Positions 1 through 9,652 of a DNA stretch of 50,000 bases are shown here, piece after piece. The notes under the pieces are model-generated. The model was not told the DNA's origin. It saw nothing but the letters and a program-made list of their open reading frames with translations, and searched no databases. Every line of letters begins with the position of its first letter. Position 1 is the stretch's first letter. A program made the position numbers and the translations under genes. The stretch is from Rhodopirellula halodulae (GTDB taxonomy: Bacteria; Planctomycetota; Planctomycetia; Pirellulales; Pirellulaceae), in contig NZ_JAJKFV010000029.1 in assembly GCF_020966775.1 (NCBI RefSeq), positions 1 to 50,000 on the forward strand, given 5' to 3'.

Positions 1-81
1 ATCGCATCAATCGGACGGATGCTCCGAAGACTTGCACCCGCTGGCGACCAACCTCCGTTCAAATATCGACTTACAACCTGA

Positions 82-1380
82 ATCGGTTTCCGGATAGGCT
101 CTTACTGCCAAGTCCCAACCTGCGGGGCATCTCGGGCCAGTCTGTTCACGTCGCTGTATCCGACGGAAGAACGCTTTCCGAACTTCCTGACTTGGGCGGA
201 ACGCGACGCGAAGGATGTGAAAACGTTGCCGCAGCGTTTCAAAGAGGCGGGCTACGTCACGATCAGCAACGGCAAGGTGTTTCATCACAAAAAGGACACC
301 GAGCATCGTTCCTGGAGCGAACCGGCGTGGCGTCCCGGCACCAACGGGCGGACGTTTTACAACGAGGCCACCAAACAGTGGAAACAAGAGCGAATGAAAA
401 CCATTCGCGGAAAGAATGCAGACGAACGAAAGAAGAAGGTCCCGATGTGGGAAGCGGGCGATGTGAATGCGATGCAGACGCACGATGGTCAGATCGCATC
501 CAAGACGATGGCCGATTTGGAACGGTTGGCGCAGGGCGATCAGCCATTTTTCATCGCGTGTGGATTGGCGAAGCCTCACATGCCGTTTTACTCACCGGTG
601 GAGACTTACCGTCGTTACCCACTGAAACAGATTGAGCTCGCGGAGCATCGCGAGCTGCCCAAACCGATCCCGGAAAGATTCCGATTGGTGAAGGAACAAT
701 TTGCGTACGTGCCGATGACGTTGGATCTTTCACGGGAGGTGAAATACAACAGCGATGAATACCATCGGCGAATGCGACAGGGCTATTACGCGTCCGTGTC
801 TCATGCAGACGACTTGATGGGACGAGTCTTCGCCAAGATGGAAACGCTCGGACTGGATAAAAGCACGATCGTGGTCGTGTTGGGCGATCATGGATGGCTA
901 CTTGGCGAGCACAATTCGTGGGCCAAGAATCAATTGCTACATCCCGCACTACGGACTGCCATGTGGATGCGTGGACCTGGAATCGCGAAAAATGCCTCGA
1001 TTCCGACGCATGTCGAATTTGTTGATGTGCATCCAACCCTGTGCGAAATGGCGGGCATCCGAGTGGAGGAGCCCATTCACGGAAAGAGTTTTGCTTCAGT
1101 CTTGAACGATCCGCAGGCGGTTCATCGCGAAGATGCCTACACTCGTTTCGGACCGGGCGATGCGTTGACGAGTCAGGACCACTATTACGTTCGATGGCGT
1201 GGCGATTCAGATGCGTCCGGAAAAAATGAGTTGCTGATCGACCGAGTCAAGGATCCGTTGCATCAGGTGAATGTTAGTGGAGACCCGCAATATGAAGCGG
1301 TGCGGAAGGAGTTGCGAAGCAGGTTGCAGACCCGGATCGAGATGGCGGAGTCCGTGATGACGGAGACCGCGGCTCACTGA
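82..1380 (+). CDS. Sulfatase (iduronate-sulfatase-like), N-terminus disrupted
   Basis: Hydrolyses a sulfate ester, probably on a sulfated polysaccharide. The sulfatase signature Cys-Gly-Ala-Ser-Arg is encoded at 121-135; its Cys would be converted to formylglycine. The C-terminal half has GDHGWLLGEHNSWAKN at about 883-930, a typical metal and substrate-binding segment of this family. The open frame begins only after a TGA at 79-81 and contains no start codon before the catalytic Cys. The first usable start, GTG at 217, would omit the active site. Frame 2 (2-94) ends at a TAG at 95-97 and carries an Asn-Ile-Asp at 62-70 about 15 residues before the Cys, which is the usual spacing to the family NxD segment. 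I infer a frameshift around 80-100, either a real lesion or a sequence error. The remainder of the gene would lie left of the window. Confidence 0.72.
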   Translation: MGFRIGSYCQVPTCGASRASLFTSLYPTEERFPNFLTWAERDAKDVKTLPQRFKEAGYVTISNGKVFHHKKDTEHRSWSEPAWRPGTNGRTFYNEATKQWKQERMKTIRGKNADERKKKVPMWEAGDVNAMQTHDGQIASKTMADLERLAQGDQPFFIACGLAKPHMPFYSPVETYRRYPLKQIELAEHRELPKPIPERFRLVKEQFAYVPMTLDLSREVKYNSDEYHRRMRQGYYASVSHADDLMGRVFAKMETLGLDKSTIVVVLGDHGWLLGEHNSWAKNQLLHPALRTAMWMRGPGIAKNASIPTHVEFVDVHPTLCEMAGIRVEEPIHGKSFASVLNDPQAVHREDAYTRFGPGDALTSQDHYYVRWRGDSDASGKNELLIDRVKDPLHQVNVSGDPQYEAVRKELRSRLQTRIEMAESVMTETAAH

Positions 1381-1512
1381 GTTTGCGATCGCGAGCGAGC
1401 TGCCTGATGAACGAAACACTGTTTTGTTATAGTCCCGACCATCACCCTGAAGTCGGTCGTGTAATGGGCTTCAGTTGTGCTTGCCACTTCGTCGCACCTG
1501 TGAGACAGCGTC

Positions 1513-2688
1513 ATGAGCCATCCTTCGGAAGTTGAACCGAGTGAATCCGGTCGTCCGATTCGCAATTCGGTGCAAGACGCTTGTTTGTTGATCCTGACGG
1601 CGATTGCTTTGATGGCGGCGGTTTATTGGTTGCGGTCGGTGCTCATTCCGTTGGTGGTGGCGTTGTTCATCGTCAGTGGGATCACGCCGATTTTGGATTT
1701 CATGCAGGCTCGGCTGAATGTCAATCGGTTGGTAGCCGCGGGTGTGACGTTCGCGTTGGCAATCGGCGGAACGCTGTTGGTGGGGATGAGCATTTGGTTG
1801 TCGATCGCCCAGTTGTCAGAAGAGGGCAAGCTTTACCGGATGCGTGTGTCCGAGATAGTGTCAAACGCCGAGGAATGGTTGCATGACAACGTGACTGAGC
1901 GGTTCGACCAAAGCGAAGTATCGGAACGATCAGAGGCAGCCGTTGCGGATCTGGTCAACGTCGAACATCCACCGGTCGTTTCCGCCACGCAATCCGAGCC
2001 GGACGAACTGCTGGCCAATGCGGCGGCTGACTTGCGGGCGCAGCTCGAGACCTTTTTGCGAGACGCGGTGGCGACGTTGTCGAGTGAACTGTTCCAGTTG
2101 GGATCCACCAGCATCGTGATTTTGATTTACGTCTTCTTCCTGTTGCTGGGAAATCTCAGCGGTTATGGCGAGAACACGTTGGCGTATCAGGTTGATCGAC
2201 AAGTCAGATCGTATTTGTTTGTCAAAACCATGATCTCGCTGGCGACCGGTATCGTGTTTGGATTCGCGTTGTGGTTGTTTGGTGTTCCGATGGCGCTGAC
2301 GTTTGGGTTGTTGGCGTTTTTGCTGAACTACATTCCCAACATTGGTCCGATCCTGGCAAGTCTGTTGCCATTGCCGTTCATCTTGTTGCACCCCGATGGT
2401 TCGATGGCCTGGATGATCAGTGCCATTGTTGTGACTTGTTCCATTCAGGTTGCCAGTGGCAATTTGGTCGAGCCAAAGTTGATGGGCAATTCGGCTGATT
2501 TGCATCCGGTGGTGATTTTGCTCGCGCTGATGTTCTGGGGCACGCTTTGGGGCATCACCGGGATGTTCCTCGCGACGCCGATCACCGCCGCGATCAAAAT
2601 CGCGTTGGACCGCATGGAAGTCACTCGGCCCGTGGCACAGATGATGGCGGGCCGGATGGGAGAAAGCCCGAGCGTGAACGCGACCTGA
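1513..2688 (+). CDS. AI-2E family transporter (TqsA/PerM-like)
   Basis: A 391-residue inner-membrane protein of the AI-2E exporter superfamily (UPF0118), whose members export autoinducer-2 or other small solutes or act as sodium/proton antiporters; the substrate here cannot be told. Hydrophobic segments lie near residues 20-55 and 70-95. An acidic soluble loop of about 110 residues follows, then a C-terminal block of five or so segments. The C-terminal part has the family-typical FLLNYIPNIGPILASLLPL and a Pro-rich GITGMFLATPITAAIKI stretch. Start is ATG at 1513. It runs convergently toward the RND pump gene with only 17 nt between stops. The length is normal for the family. Confidence 0.88.
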   Translation: MSHPSEVEPSESGRPIRNSVQDACLLILTAIALMAAVYWLRSVLIPLVVALFIVSGITPILDFMQARLNVNRLVAAGVTFALAIGGTLLVGMSIWLSIAQLSEEGKLYRMRVSEIVSNAEEWLHDNVTERFDQSEVSERSEAAVADLVNVEHPPVVSATQSEPDELLANAAADLRAQLETFLRDAVATLSSELFQLGSTSIVILIYVFFLLLGNLSGYGENTLAYQVDRQVRSYLFVKTMISLATGIVFGFALWLFGVPMALTFGLLAFLLNYIPNIGPILASLLPLPFILLHPDGSMAWMISAIVVTCSIQVASGNLVEPKLMGNSADLHPVVILLALMFWGTLWGITGMFLATPITAAIKIALDRMEVTRPVAQMMAGRMGESPSVNAT

Positions 2689-2705
2689 ACGGAACGTTGA
2701 CGAAC

Positions 2706-5700
2706 CTAGTCGTTGCTTTCGGCATCGGGCTTCGGCGAGAACCATTCCGACAGTGTCCGAAAGACAACGAAGAAGGTCGGGACGAGTAGCAACGCGAAAA
2801 TGGTTGCCGCGACCATTCCGCCAACGACCGCGGTTCCGACGGCCTGGCGACTGGCAGCTCCGGCACCCGTTGCGACAAGCAATGGGAGGAATCCGAGGAT
2901 GGATGAGAAAGCCGTCATCAAGATGGCTCGAAAGCGAAGCTTGGCGGCTTCCGTGGCGGCATCGCGAGGAGAGAGGCCGGCGTCGCGTTGTTCCGATGCA
3001 AATTCGACAATCAAGATCGCGTTCTTACTGGCCAAAGCGACGAGCAGCACGATTCCGATCTGCGTGTAGGTGTTGTTGTCGCTGCCTCGCAGCATCAGGG
3101 ACAGAGCAACCCCCAACGCCGCCAAAGGCACCACCGCGATCACGGCGGCGGGGCTGGTCCAACTTTCGTACTGTGCGGCAAGCACCAAGAAGACGAATAA
3201 GATTGCCAATGCGAAGATGAAGTACTGCCCACCCGAAGCCTGCTTTTCTTGGAAAGACATGCCCGTCCATTCGTAAGAGAAGGACGCGGGCAAGGTTTGG
3301 GTGGCGGTTTGTTCCATCAATGTGAGCGCGGTCCCTGAACTGATTCCTGGGGCGGCGGAACCATTGACGGCGGCACTGGGATACATGTTGTAGCGGCGCA
3401 CGACGTCCGGGCCGTAATCGTCGCGAACGGTGACGATCGAACCCAGCGGAATCATGTTCCCACTGTTGTCACGGACATCCAGTTGAGTGATGTCTTCGGA
3501 CTTTCGGCGGAAAGGTGACTCCGCCTGGACACGGACTTGATAGGAACGGTTGTTGAGTGTGAAGTCATTGATGTAAGCCGATCCGAGCGAGGCTTGCAGG
3601 GTTGCGAAAACGCCGCTTAGCGGAACGTCCATCGTCTTCGCCTTTGCGCGATCCACGTCCACGTAGAGTTGCGGCACCGTGGCTCGGAAGGAGGTGTTCA
3701 GGGCGGCCAAGCTGGATTGTCCCGAGGCGTTCGCGACCAACTCTTCCGTCGCGTTTTGCAGAGCGAGATAGCCGTTGCTACCGCGATCTTGCACTTCCAT
3801 TTGGAAACCGCCCGCGGTACCGAGACCGTCGATGGGTGGCGGCGAAAACGTGAACAGGATGGCACGTTTTTCCTTCGCGAATTCTTTTTGCAGCCGCTGC
3901 TGAATTGCAACAACGCTTTCGGCTTCCGGATCGCGTTCATCCCATGGTTTGAGAATCAGAACGGAGAAGCCGACGTTCGAACCGCCGTTGCCACCGAGCA
4001 ACGAGTATCCGGTGATCGACAACCAATCACGCACACCCGGCGTTTCGCGAAAGACTTCGTCCAGACTGTGGATCACTTCGTCGGTGCGTTCTTTGCTCGC
4101 GGCGTCCGGCAGCTGCACGTTGACGAACAGCACGCCTTGATCCTCATCTGGAACGAAACCGGTGGGAAGTTGAGTCAGGATCCACCCGGTGGCTCCCACC
4201 AGTGCAATGGACGCCACCGAAACAATGAAGGTCAATCGGACCAAACGCGTCACGGCCGAACCGTAAACGGATGTGGTTCGTTCGAAGAAACGGTTGAAAA
4301 GTTTGAAGCCAACGAAGGAGGCTTCCTTGGGTGGCCGAAGGAAAATCGCACACAACGCGGGACTGAGCGTCAACGCGTTGATTGTGCTGATGATCACCGA
4401 GGCCGAGATCGTCAACGCAAATTGCCGGAACAGTTCCCCCGTGATTCCCGGCATGAACGCACACGGCACGAACACGGCCAGCAGAACCAAGGTGGTCGCG
4501 ATGACGGGGCCGGTAATTTCGGACATCGCCTTCACCGCCGCGTCGCGGCTGCTCAACCCATCGGCAATGTGTCGGGAAACATTTTCGACGACAACGATCG
4601 CATCGTCGACCACGATGCCGATGGCCAAGACAATCCCAAACAACGAAAGCATGTTGAGTGAAAAGCCAATGCCTGACATGATCGCGAAGGTACCGATCAA
4701 CGAGACCGGAATGGCGACAACGGGGACGATGGTGGCCCGCCAGTCTTGCAGGAAGATGAAGATCACGAGGACCACCAGTACGACCGCTGTACCCAGGGTT
4801 TTGTAAACCTCGGAAATGGACGCGGTCACAAACGCGGTCGCGTCGTAGGCGACTTCGGCCTCGACATCATCGGGCCAGTTCGCCGCCGAACGGAGTTCGT
4901 CCATCTTCCGGCGAATCGCATCGGCGGTTTCAAGAGCGTTGGCCCCAGGCAATTGGTAGATCGCCAGCGTGGCAGCGTTGTCTTCTGTGTACGTGCTGGA
5001 ATAGGTGTAGCTTTCGGCCCCCAGTTCAACGCGAGCCAGATCGCCCAGGTGCAGCACCTCACCATTTTCACCGGCGCGAACGATGATGTTCTCGAATTGT
5101 TCGACCGTGTTGAATCGGCCTTGCGTGTTGACCGAGAATTGAAAGGCTGTGCCGGACTCCGCAGGAGGGGCGCCAATTTGTCCCGCGGCGACCTGGACGT
5201 TTTGTTCTTGAATCACGGACACGACGTCTTGGGTGGTCAGCCCTCGAAGTTTCAATCGACGAGGATCTAGCCAGACTCGCATGCTGTAGTCGCCGTCGCC
5301 AAACGTTTGAACGTCTCCGACGCCTTTGACGCGACTGATTTCATCTCGGATGTCGAGCGAAAAGTTGCTGAGAAACAATCCGTCTCGCGATCCGCCGGGC
5401 GAGGTGAGCGCGAGGAACTGCAGCGTTTGTGTGGATCGCTTCTTGGTGGTGACGCCTTGCGCTCGGACTTCCTGTGGCAGGCTGGCTTCCGCACTGCCGA
5501 CCAAGTTCTGAACCAGGACCGACGCAATGTCCAAATCCATTCCCAGCTCGAAAGTGACGGTCAGCGTGTACAGACCTTCGTTGGTGCTGGTGGACGACAT
5601 GTAAATCATGCCCTCGACGCCATTGACCGCTTGTTCGATCGGTGCGGCGACGGTTTCAGCAACGGTGCGAGCGTTCGCACCGGGATAGATCGCGGTGACT

Positions 5701-5831
5701 TGTACCGTCGGTGGCGTGATCGGAGGGAACTTTTCGATGGGCAGGCCAAAGAAAGACACCGCTCCAGCGATCACGATCACAATCGAGATGACCGTGGCAA
5801 AGATCGGGCGATAGATGAAAAAGCGTGACAT
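2706..5831 (-). CDS. RND efflux transporter, HAE1 family (AcrB/MexB-like)
   Basis: A 1041-residue proton-driven inner-membrane pump of a tripartite multidrug efflux system. The N-terminus begins with the family-typical amphipathic helix and first membrane segment (MSRFFIYRPIFATVISI). The proton-relay motif GIVVDDAIVVVENV sits at about 405-418 with the Asp pair at 409-410, and the matching Lys lies in ASKNAILIVEFA near residue 950. Two large periplasmic loops and a duplicated 6+6 membrane layout are evident, and length matches AcrB. It lies 65 nt downstream of the adaptor gene on the same strand, so the two form an operon. No TolC-type outer-membrane gene is next to them, so the outer channel must be encoded elsewhere. 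Confidence 0.95.
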   Translation of the reverse strand: MSRFFIYRPIFATVISIVIVIAGAVSFFGLPIEKFPPITPPTVQVTAIYPGANARTVAETVAAPIEQAVNGVEGMIYMSSTSTNEGLYTLTVTFELGMDLDIASVLVQNLVGSAEASLPQEVRAQGVTTKKRSTQTLQFLALTSPGGSRDGLFLSNFSLDIRDEISRVKGVGDVQTFGDGDYSMRVWLDPRRLKLRGLTTQDVVSVIQEQNVQVAAGQIGAPPAESGTAFQFSVNTQGRFNTVEQFENIIVRAGENGEVLHLGDLARVELGAESYTYSSTYTEDNAATLAIYQLPGANALETADAIRRKMDELRSAANWPDDVEAEVAYDATAFVTASISEVYKTLGTAVVLVVLVIFIFLQDWRATIVPVVAIPVSLIGTFAIMSGIGFSLNMLSLFGIVLAIGIVVDDAIVVVENVSRHIADGLSSRDAAVKAMSEITGPVIATTLVLLAVFVPCAFMPGITGELFRQFALTISASVIISTINALTLSPALCAIFLRPPKEASFVGFKLFNRFFERTTSVYGSAVTRLVRLTFIVSVASIALVGATGWILTQLPTGFVPDEDQGVLFVNVQLPDAASKERTDEVIHSLDEVFRETPGVRDWLSITGYSLLGGNGGSNVGFSVLILKPWDERDPEAESVVAIQQRLQKEFAKEKRAILFTFSPPPIDGLGTAGGFQMEVQDRGSNGYLALQNATEELVANASGQSSLAALNTSFRATVPQLYVDVDRAKAKTMDVPLSGVFATLQASLGSAYINDFTLNNRSYQVRVQAESPFRRKSEDITQLDVRDNSGNMIPLGSIVTVRDDYGPDVVRRYNMYPSAAVNGSAAPGISSGTALTLMEQTATQTLPASFSYEWTGMSFQEKQASGGQYFIFALAILFVFLVLAAQYESWTSPAAVIAVVPLAALGVALSLMLRGSDNNTYTQIGIVLLVALASKNAILIVEFASEQRDAGLSPRDAATEAAKLRFRAILMTAFSSILGFLPLLVATGAGAASRQAVGTAVVGGMVAATIFALLLVPTFFVVFRTLSEWFSPKPDAESND

Positions 5832-5896
5832 GATTCAGTCGGCAAGTTGCAAACGGAGGCCGGGCGTGGTGATGAGACAGATGGATTCCGAGGGAA

Positions 5897-7225
5897 TCAA
5901 TCTTCGGTCTCCGTCGGAGGTGCATCGTCGACGGAGGAATCAATCGCCGCTTTCAGCATGGGACTGTCTTCTGTCGACAGTTCAGTGATCGTTGGCGAGA
6001 CCTTGCTGCCGGGGCGTGCTCGCTGCAATCCGTCCAGCACAAAGGTCTCGTCCGCTTCCAGTCCGTCGCGAACCAACGCCCATCCGTCCAGTGTTTGACC
6101 AACACTGATTTCGCGTTGTTCGATTTGGTTGTCACCGTCAACGAGCATCAGGTAGGAACCCGTTTGGTTGCGAACGATGGCTCGTTCGGGAATCAGCACA
6201 GCATTTTCAATCTGTCGAACCGGCAACCGAATGATCACGAACATGCCGGGCAGGAGTTTGCCGTCTTCGTTGTCAAACACGGCTCGCAATCCGAAGGTGC
6301 CCGTTCGTTGATCGATCCCGCGTTGGTCGACATAGTCCAGGTTGCCACTCATCCACTGAGTGCTGTCGCCGTCACGTTGCAGATAGACCGGGATTTTGGA
6401 CCAGTCTTCGGGTGAGTCAGCAGGTTCTTCCGTTTCAGGTCTTGCTTCGACCAGTTCCAGCAACTTGCGATCGCTGATGCTGAAGTTGGCGAAGATGGTT
6501 CGTTGATCGACGACGGAAGCGAGTGTGCTACCGACCTGCACGAGGTTGCCAAGTTTGATCTCCGTTTTGGAGACCCGGCCGTCAATGGGAGCACGAACGA
6601 TCGTGTATTCCAGGTCCAATTCGGCTTGAGCCAGTTGGGCTTTGGCCTGCAACAGTTTGGCTTTGTCGGCTTCGATGTTGGCCTCGGCCGCTTTGGCTTC
6701 GGCTTGGCTGGAATCTCTCGCGGCGAGTGCGGCGTCCAGGGACGCTTGTGAGCCGGCGTTGGAGGCTTCGAGTTGCCGTTCGCGTTTGAGATCGTTTTCC
6801 GCTTTTTGCACGGAGGCCAGCGCGGAAGCCAGCGAGGCTTCGCTGACTTGGATCGCAGCTTCCGCAGCTTGAACGGTCGCGTCGGCGGCATTGCGATTGG
6901 CTTGGTAGGTGTCGGGCTCGATTTTGTAAAGCTCTTGGTCTTTCTCGACCAACTGACCGGGTGCGAAGGAGATTCCCTGAACGAAGCCGCCCACTCGCGC
7001 TCGGACGTCGGCTTGCTCGACCGCTTCCGTTTCGCCGTTTTCTTCAATGAAAATGGTCAGCGTTTGCAGCACTGGTTTGGCAGTGGTGACTTCGGGTGGT
7101 GGCGGGGCTTGGTACTCATTGGATGTGGATGAGCAACCCACCAGGGTCAAGACGACCAGAGTACCGGCGACGGCGTGTGAAGAAAGGTTCATGCAAGGCA
7201 GGGGACGGTGTGAGAATGGTTTCAT
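5897..7225 (-). CDS. RND efflux periplasmic adaptor lipoprotein (MexA/AcrA-like)
   Basis: Membrane fusion protein linking the RND pump to an outer-membrane channel. A lipoprotein signal with lipobox L-V-G-C precedes a Pro-rich linker. A first lipoyl half and a long coiled coil of Ala/Glu/Gln-rich heptads (roughly residues 100-200) follow, with Leu-Glu-Tyr-Thr-Ile-Val-Arg-Ala-Pro-Ile-Asp-Gly-Arg marking the second lipoyl half. A beta-barrel and membrane-proximal domain close the protein. The start is uncertain: ATG at 7225 gives a positively charged n-region (Lys, Arg), ATG at 7192 starts 11 codons later right at the hydrophobic stretch, and a further upstream start at 7285 seems too long. It is the first gene of the pump operon. 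Confidence 0.92.
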   Translation of the reverse strand: MKPFSHRPLPCMNLSSHAVAGTLVVLTLVGCSSTSNEYQAPPPPEVTTAKPVLQTLTIFIEENGETEAVEQADVRARVGGFVQGISFAPGQLVEKDQELYKIEPDTYQANRNAADATVQAAEAAIQVSEASLASALASVQKAENDLKRERQLEASNAGSQASLDAALAARDSSQAEAKAAEANIEADKAKLLQAKAQLAQAELDLEYTIVRAPIDGRVSKTEIKLGNLVQVGSTLASVVDQRTIFANFSISDRKLLELVEARPETEEPADSPEDWSKIPVYLQRDGDSTQWMSGNLDYVDQRGIDQRTGTFGLRAVFDNEDGKLLPGMFVIIRLPVRQIENAVLIPERAIVRNQTGSYLMLVDGDNQIEQREISVGQTLDGWALVRDGLEADETFVLDGLQRARPGSKVSPTITELSTEDSPMLKAAIDSSVDDAPPTETED

Positions 7226-7469
7226 CACAGATGGCTCGGCGGGAGAAAGAGATCGTGTCATCACCGTTGTCAGAAGAAGTGACAAAGGGTGGCCCGCCGA
7301 CTGATCAGTTTCTATGGTACACCATCACCGTCAATGGACAGTCAAAGATTTTGGTTTGACGTGGCTTTGCCTGTCGAGATTGGATTCAACAGCGAAGGAC
7401 GAAAGCACTGTATCCAATGTTGGTGAAGGGAAGTCTTCACCCGAGTGATCGAATGCGAATGATTGCAAT
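7226..7469. other. Divergent intergenic region, efflux adaptor / ion channel
   Basis: About 240 nt separate the start of the efflux adaptor from the start of the channel gene, so promoters for both must lie here. The only symmetric element I see is a short palindrome, ATGGT-AC-ACCAT at 7314-7325. It could be an operator but is too short to rely on. No regulator gene is adjacent and no coding frame here looks real. Confidence 0.4.
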
Positions 7470-8189
7470 ATGAAGCCTGAGTCACCCCTGAAGAATCGAT
7501 CGCGATCGACTCATGCCGAGCTGTTGATTGCCTTGGTGGGACTGATCTTCATTCAGTCTTGGTTGTCGCCAGACAATCAGCTTCACCGGGCGTTTTTCAA
7601 CGGTTTGTTTTTCTTGGTGGTGTTGTCGGCAATCCGAGCGTTGTCGGAATCCACTTGGCGCATGTATATGACGTTGGCGCTTGGTGCAGTGGCCTATGCG
7701 ATCAGCTGGGTGAACGACTCGGTCGGGAGTTTCTGGTTTTCGGCCATTGGGGACACCTGTTTTGCCAGCGTCTTTGCTGTCTTGACGTTCACCGTTGGTC
7801 AGAGTGTGTTCAGCCGTGGTCCGGTGGACGCACGCCGAATCATCGGTGCGGTCTCGATCTATTTCTTGCTCGGACTCCTATGGGCGTTCTTCTATACCCT
7901 CATTGAGTTAATTGAACCGGGGTCGTTCCGAATCGCCAATGCGGATGCGGAGTCGCAGAGCAATTCACGATTGTTGAGTGAATTCATCTATTTCAGCAAC
8001 GTGACGTTGACCACGTTGGGCTACGGAGACATCGTGCCGGAGTCTCGGCCGGCCAAAACGATGGCGTTACTCGAAGCGATGCTGGGTCAGCTCTACATTG
8101 CCATCGTGATCGCACGCATGGTCGGGATGCAGGTGGCGCAGCATCAGAAAGAGCCCGAGCGAGACAAGCTCGTCGAATCGGAAAGCTGA
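7470..8189 (+). CDS. Potassium channel family protein (ion channel, PF07885-like)
   Basis: A 239-residue membrane protein with a pore loop. The selectivity filter TTLGYGDIVP is at residues 181-190, preceded by a pore helix and followed by a last membrane helix of about 20 residues ending in a short Glu/Lys-rich tail. Four or more hydrophobic segments precede the pore (about 18-32, 42-56, 65-80, 95-112, 124-147), more than in a two-helix channel. There is no visible voltage-sensor Arg series and no RCK/TrkA-N domain in the short C-terminus. A passive or stretch-related potassium conductance is the family expectation; gating is unknown. The gene is single, divergent from the efflux operon and convergent with the APC permease (12 nt between ends). 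Confidence 0.87.
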   Translation: MKPESPLKNRSRSTHAELLIALVGLIFIQSWLSPDNQLHRAFFNGLFFLVVLSAIRALSESTWRMYMTLALGAVAYAISWVNDSVGSFWFSAIGDTCFASVFAVLTFTVGQSVFSRGPVDARRIIGAVSIYFLLGLLWAFFYTLIELIEPGSFRIANADAESQSNSRLLSEFIYFSNVTLTTLGYGDIVPESRPAKTMALLEAMLGQLYIAIVIARMVGMQVAQHQKEPERDKLVESES

Positions 8190-8201
8190 GTGGATTTCCG
8201 G

Positions 8202-9533
8202 TCAGGAATTGCCTGGATCGGGCGGCGTCGATGGAGTTCGGCTTTGCGTGGTCAAGACATACATGGTGCCACCGACCAAGAAGGTGATTCCCGTCGCGAA
8301 TAATTGTGTTGGATCATTCGCGGTCATGATGAAGGCGGAAACCAAGGTCGCCAGCACAAAGAACGCAGGGGCGAAGAGCCAAATTTTGGGGGCGGCACGC
8401 TCGGAGTTGCGAACGGACGGTAGGAACAGGCAGCAAACCGAGCAAGCCGCGGTGAGCGAGAGTGTTAGCCCCAAGTAGGACAGCAGTCCTTGCAAGTCGG
8501 AGATCAATACGAGTATCACCGCCAAGACCACTTGCACCGCCGTCGCGGCAAAGGGAGCTTCCCCTTGGAACCGCATCCATGCCGGCAACATGCCATCGTC
8601 CGCCATTTTCGCGTACACCCGTGGAGCCGCCATCATCATGCTGAAAACGGATGTGAGCAAACAGAGAGCGATGGTCCAACGAACGAAGTTGGCTAGCCCG
8701 TTGCCACCCAGGCTTTCCGCGGCAATCGCGGCCACGTCGGCGTTCCCCACGATGCTGGCCGCAGGTGGTGCATAAACAAACACCGCATTGAGCAGCAGGT
8801 AGAGCAGCGTGGTTGCGATCGTTCCTGCTACCAATGCGCGAGGCACGACTCGTTTGGGATCGATCACTTCATCCGCGACATACACCGCCGCGTTGAATCC
8901 TGAGTAGCTCAAAGAGATCCAAACCAGACTGCCTGCAAACGCGGACCATTGCGCCCAGGTGCTCGTTTCGGCAGATTCAACTTCGGGTGTGCTACCCTGA
9001 GTAGCAAGGTTGCCCTGCGACCATTGATAAGCGGCGACGATCAAGATGACCGCGAGCAACACGAGTTTGACGCTCACCGCGATGTTCTGAGTCGCGGCAC
9101 CAAATCGCGGGTGCATTCCGTGAAAAAAGCCCGCCAAGACGATCGCCATGACGGTGACAATTCCCGCAGGCATCCATTCCGGGCGAAGGCTGTCGGGCAC
9201 AAGGTAGCCTTCCAGGGCAGTTGCGGCGAAAGCGATGGCACCGGAGAAGCCAGCAATGAGCGAGACCCAACCGGCGATGTAACCCAGCAGCGGATGGGCG
9301 GCTCGCGAGAGAAAGAGGTACTCACCGCCGGACTGCGGCATCACTCGAATCAACATGGCATAGCTGATCGCCCCCATCAGTGCGATCACGCCTCCGGCAA
9401 ACCAAGCCCAGAGAACTCGATCGGGCGAGCCCAAATCCGCGAGCGAGTACCCGGACGTCGTGAACACGCCCGCACCGATCATGTTGGCGATGACCAGGAA
9501 CGCGAGTGTCCAAAATCCGTATTTCCCGCTCAA
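8202..9533 (-). CDS. APC family amino acid permease
   Basis: A 443-residue inner-membrane transporter with about 12 hydrophobic segments. The first helix carries the APC hallmark Asn-Met-Ile-Gly-Ala-Gly-Val-Phe (residues 17-24), an unwound substrate-binding helix, and a second conserved stretch with SQSGGEYLFLSRA-like residues follows. Substrate is not predictable; members move amino acids by proton symport or exchange. The start codon is TTG at 9533. Upstream in frame there is no ATG or GTG before an in-frame stop about 24 codons away, and the first conserved helix begins directly after this TTG. The gene lies about 120 nt downstream of the cardiolipin synthase start-to-stop block on the opposite reading direction's downstream side and appears to be transcribed alone. 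Confidence 0.88.
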   Translation of the reverse strand: MSGKYGFWTLAFLVIANMIGAGVFTTSGYSLADLGSPDRVLWAWFAGGVIALMGAISYAMLIRVMPQSGGEYLFLSRAAHPLLGYIAGWVSLIAGFSGAIAFAATALEGYLVPDSLRPEWMPAGIVTVMAIVLAGFFHGMHPRFGAATQNIAVSVKLVLLAVILIVAAYQWSQGNLATQGSTPEVESAETSTWAQWSAFAGSLVWISLSYSGFNAAVYVADEVIDPKRVVPRALVAGTIATTLLYLLLNAVFVYAPPAASIVGNADVAAIAAESLGGNGLANFVRWTIALCLLTSVFSMMMAAPRVYAKMADDGMLPAWMRFQGEAPFAATAVQVVLAVILVLISDLQGLLSYLGLTLSLTAACSVCCLFLPSVRNSERAAPKIWLFAPAFFVLATLVSAFIMTANDPTQLFATGITFLVGGTMYVLTTQSRTPSTPPDPGNS

Positions 9534-9652
9534 TCGACTGCTTTCTTGGGTGAATGTTTGAGGCCATCTGCGAGGACAATGTAATTCAATTGTCCGGTTG
9601 GATCACTGTCCTGTTGGATTCGAGTGAGTGGTCGGTTTGAGGTATCGGCTGA

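Noticed and set aside
1930..2745. Minus-strand open frame of 271 codons
   Set aside because: Antisense to the AI-2E transporter; text is Gln/Arg/His-rich as expected from a complement of a membrane protein gene.
3669..4661. Plus-strand open frame of 330 codons
   Set aside because: Antisense to the RND pump; no domain or signal peptide.
7314..7325. Palindrome ATGGT-AC-ACCAT as an operator for the efflux operon
   Set aside because: Too short and no regulator gene adjacent; kept only as a remark in the intergenic entry.
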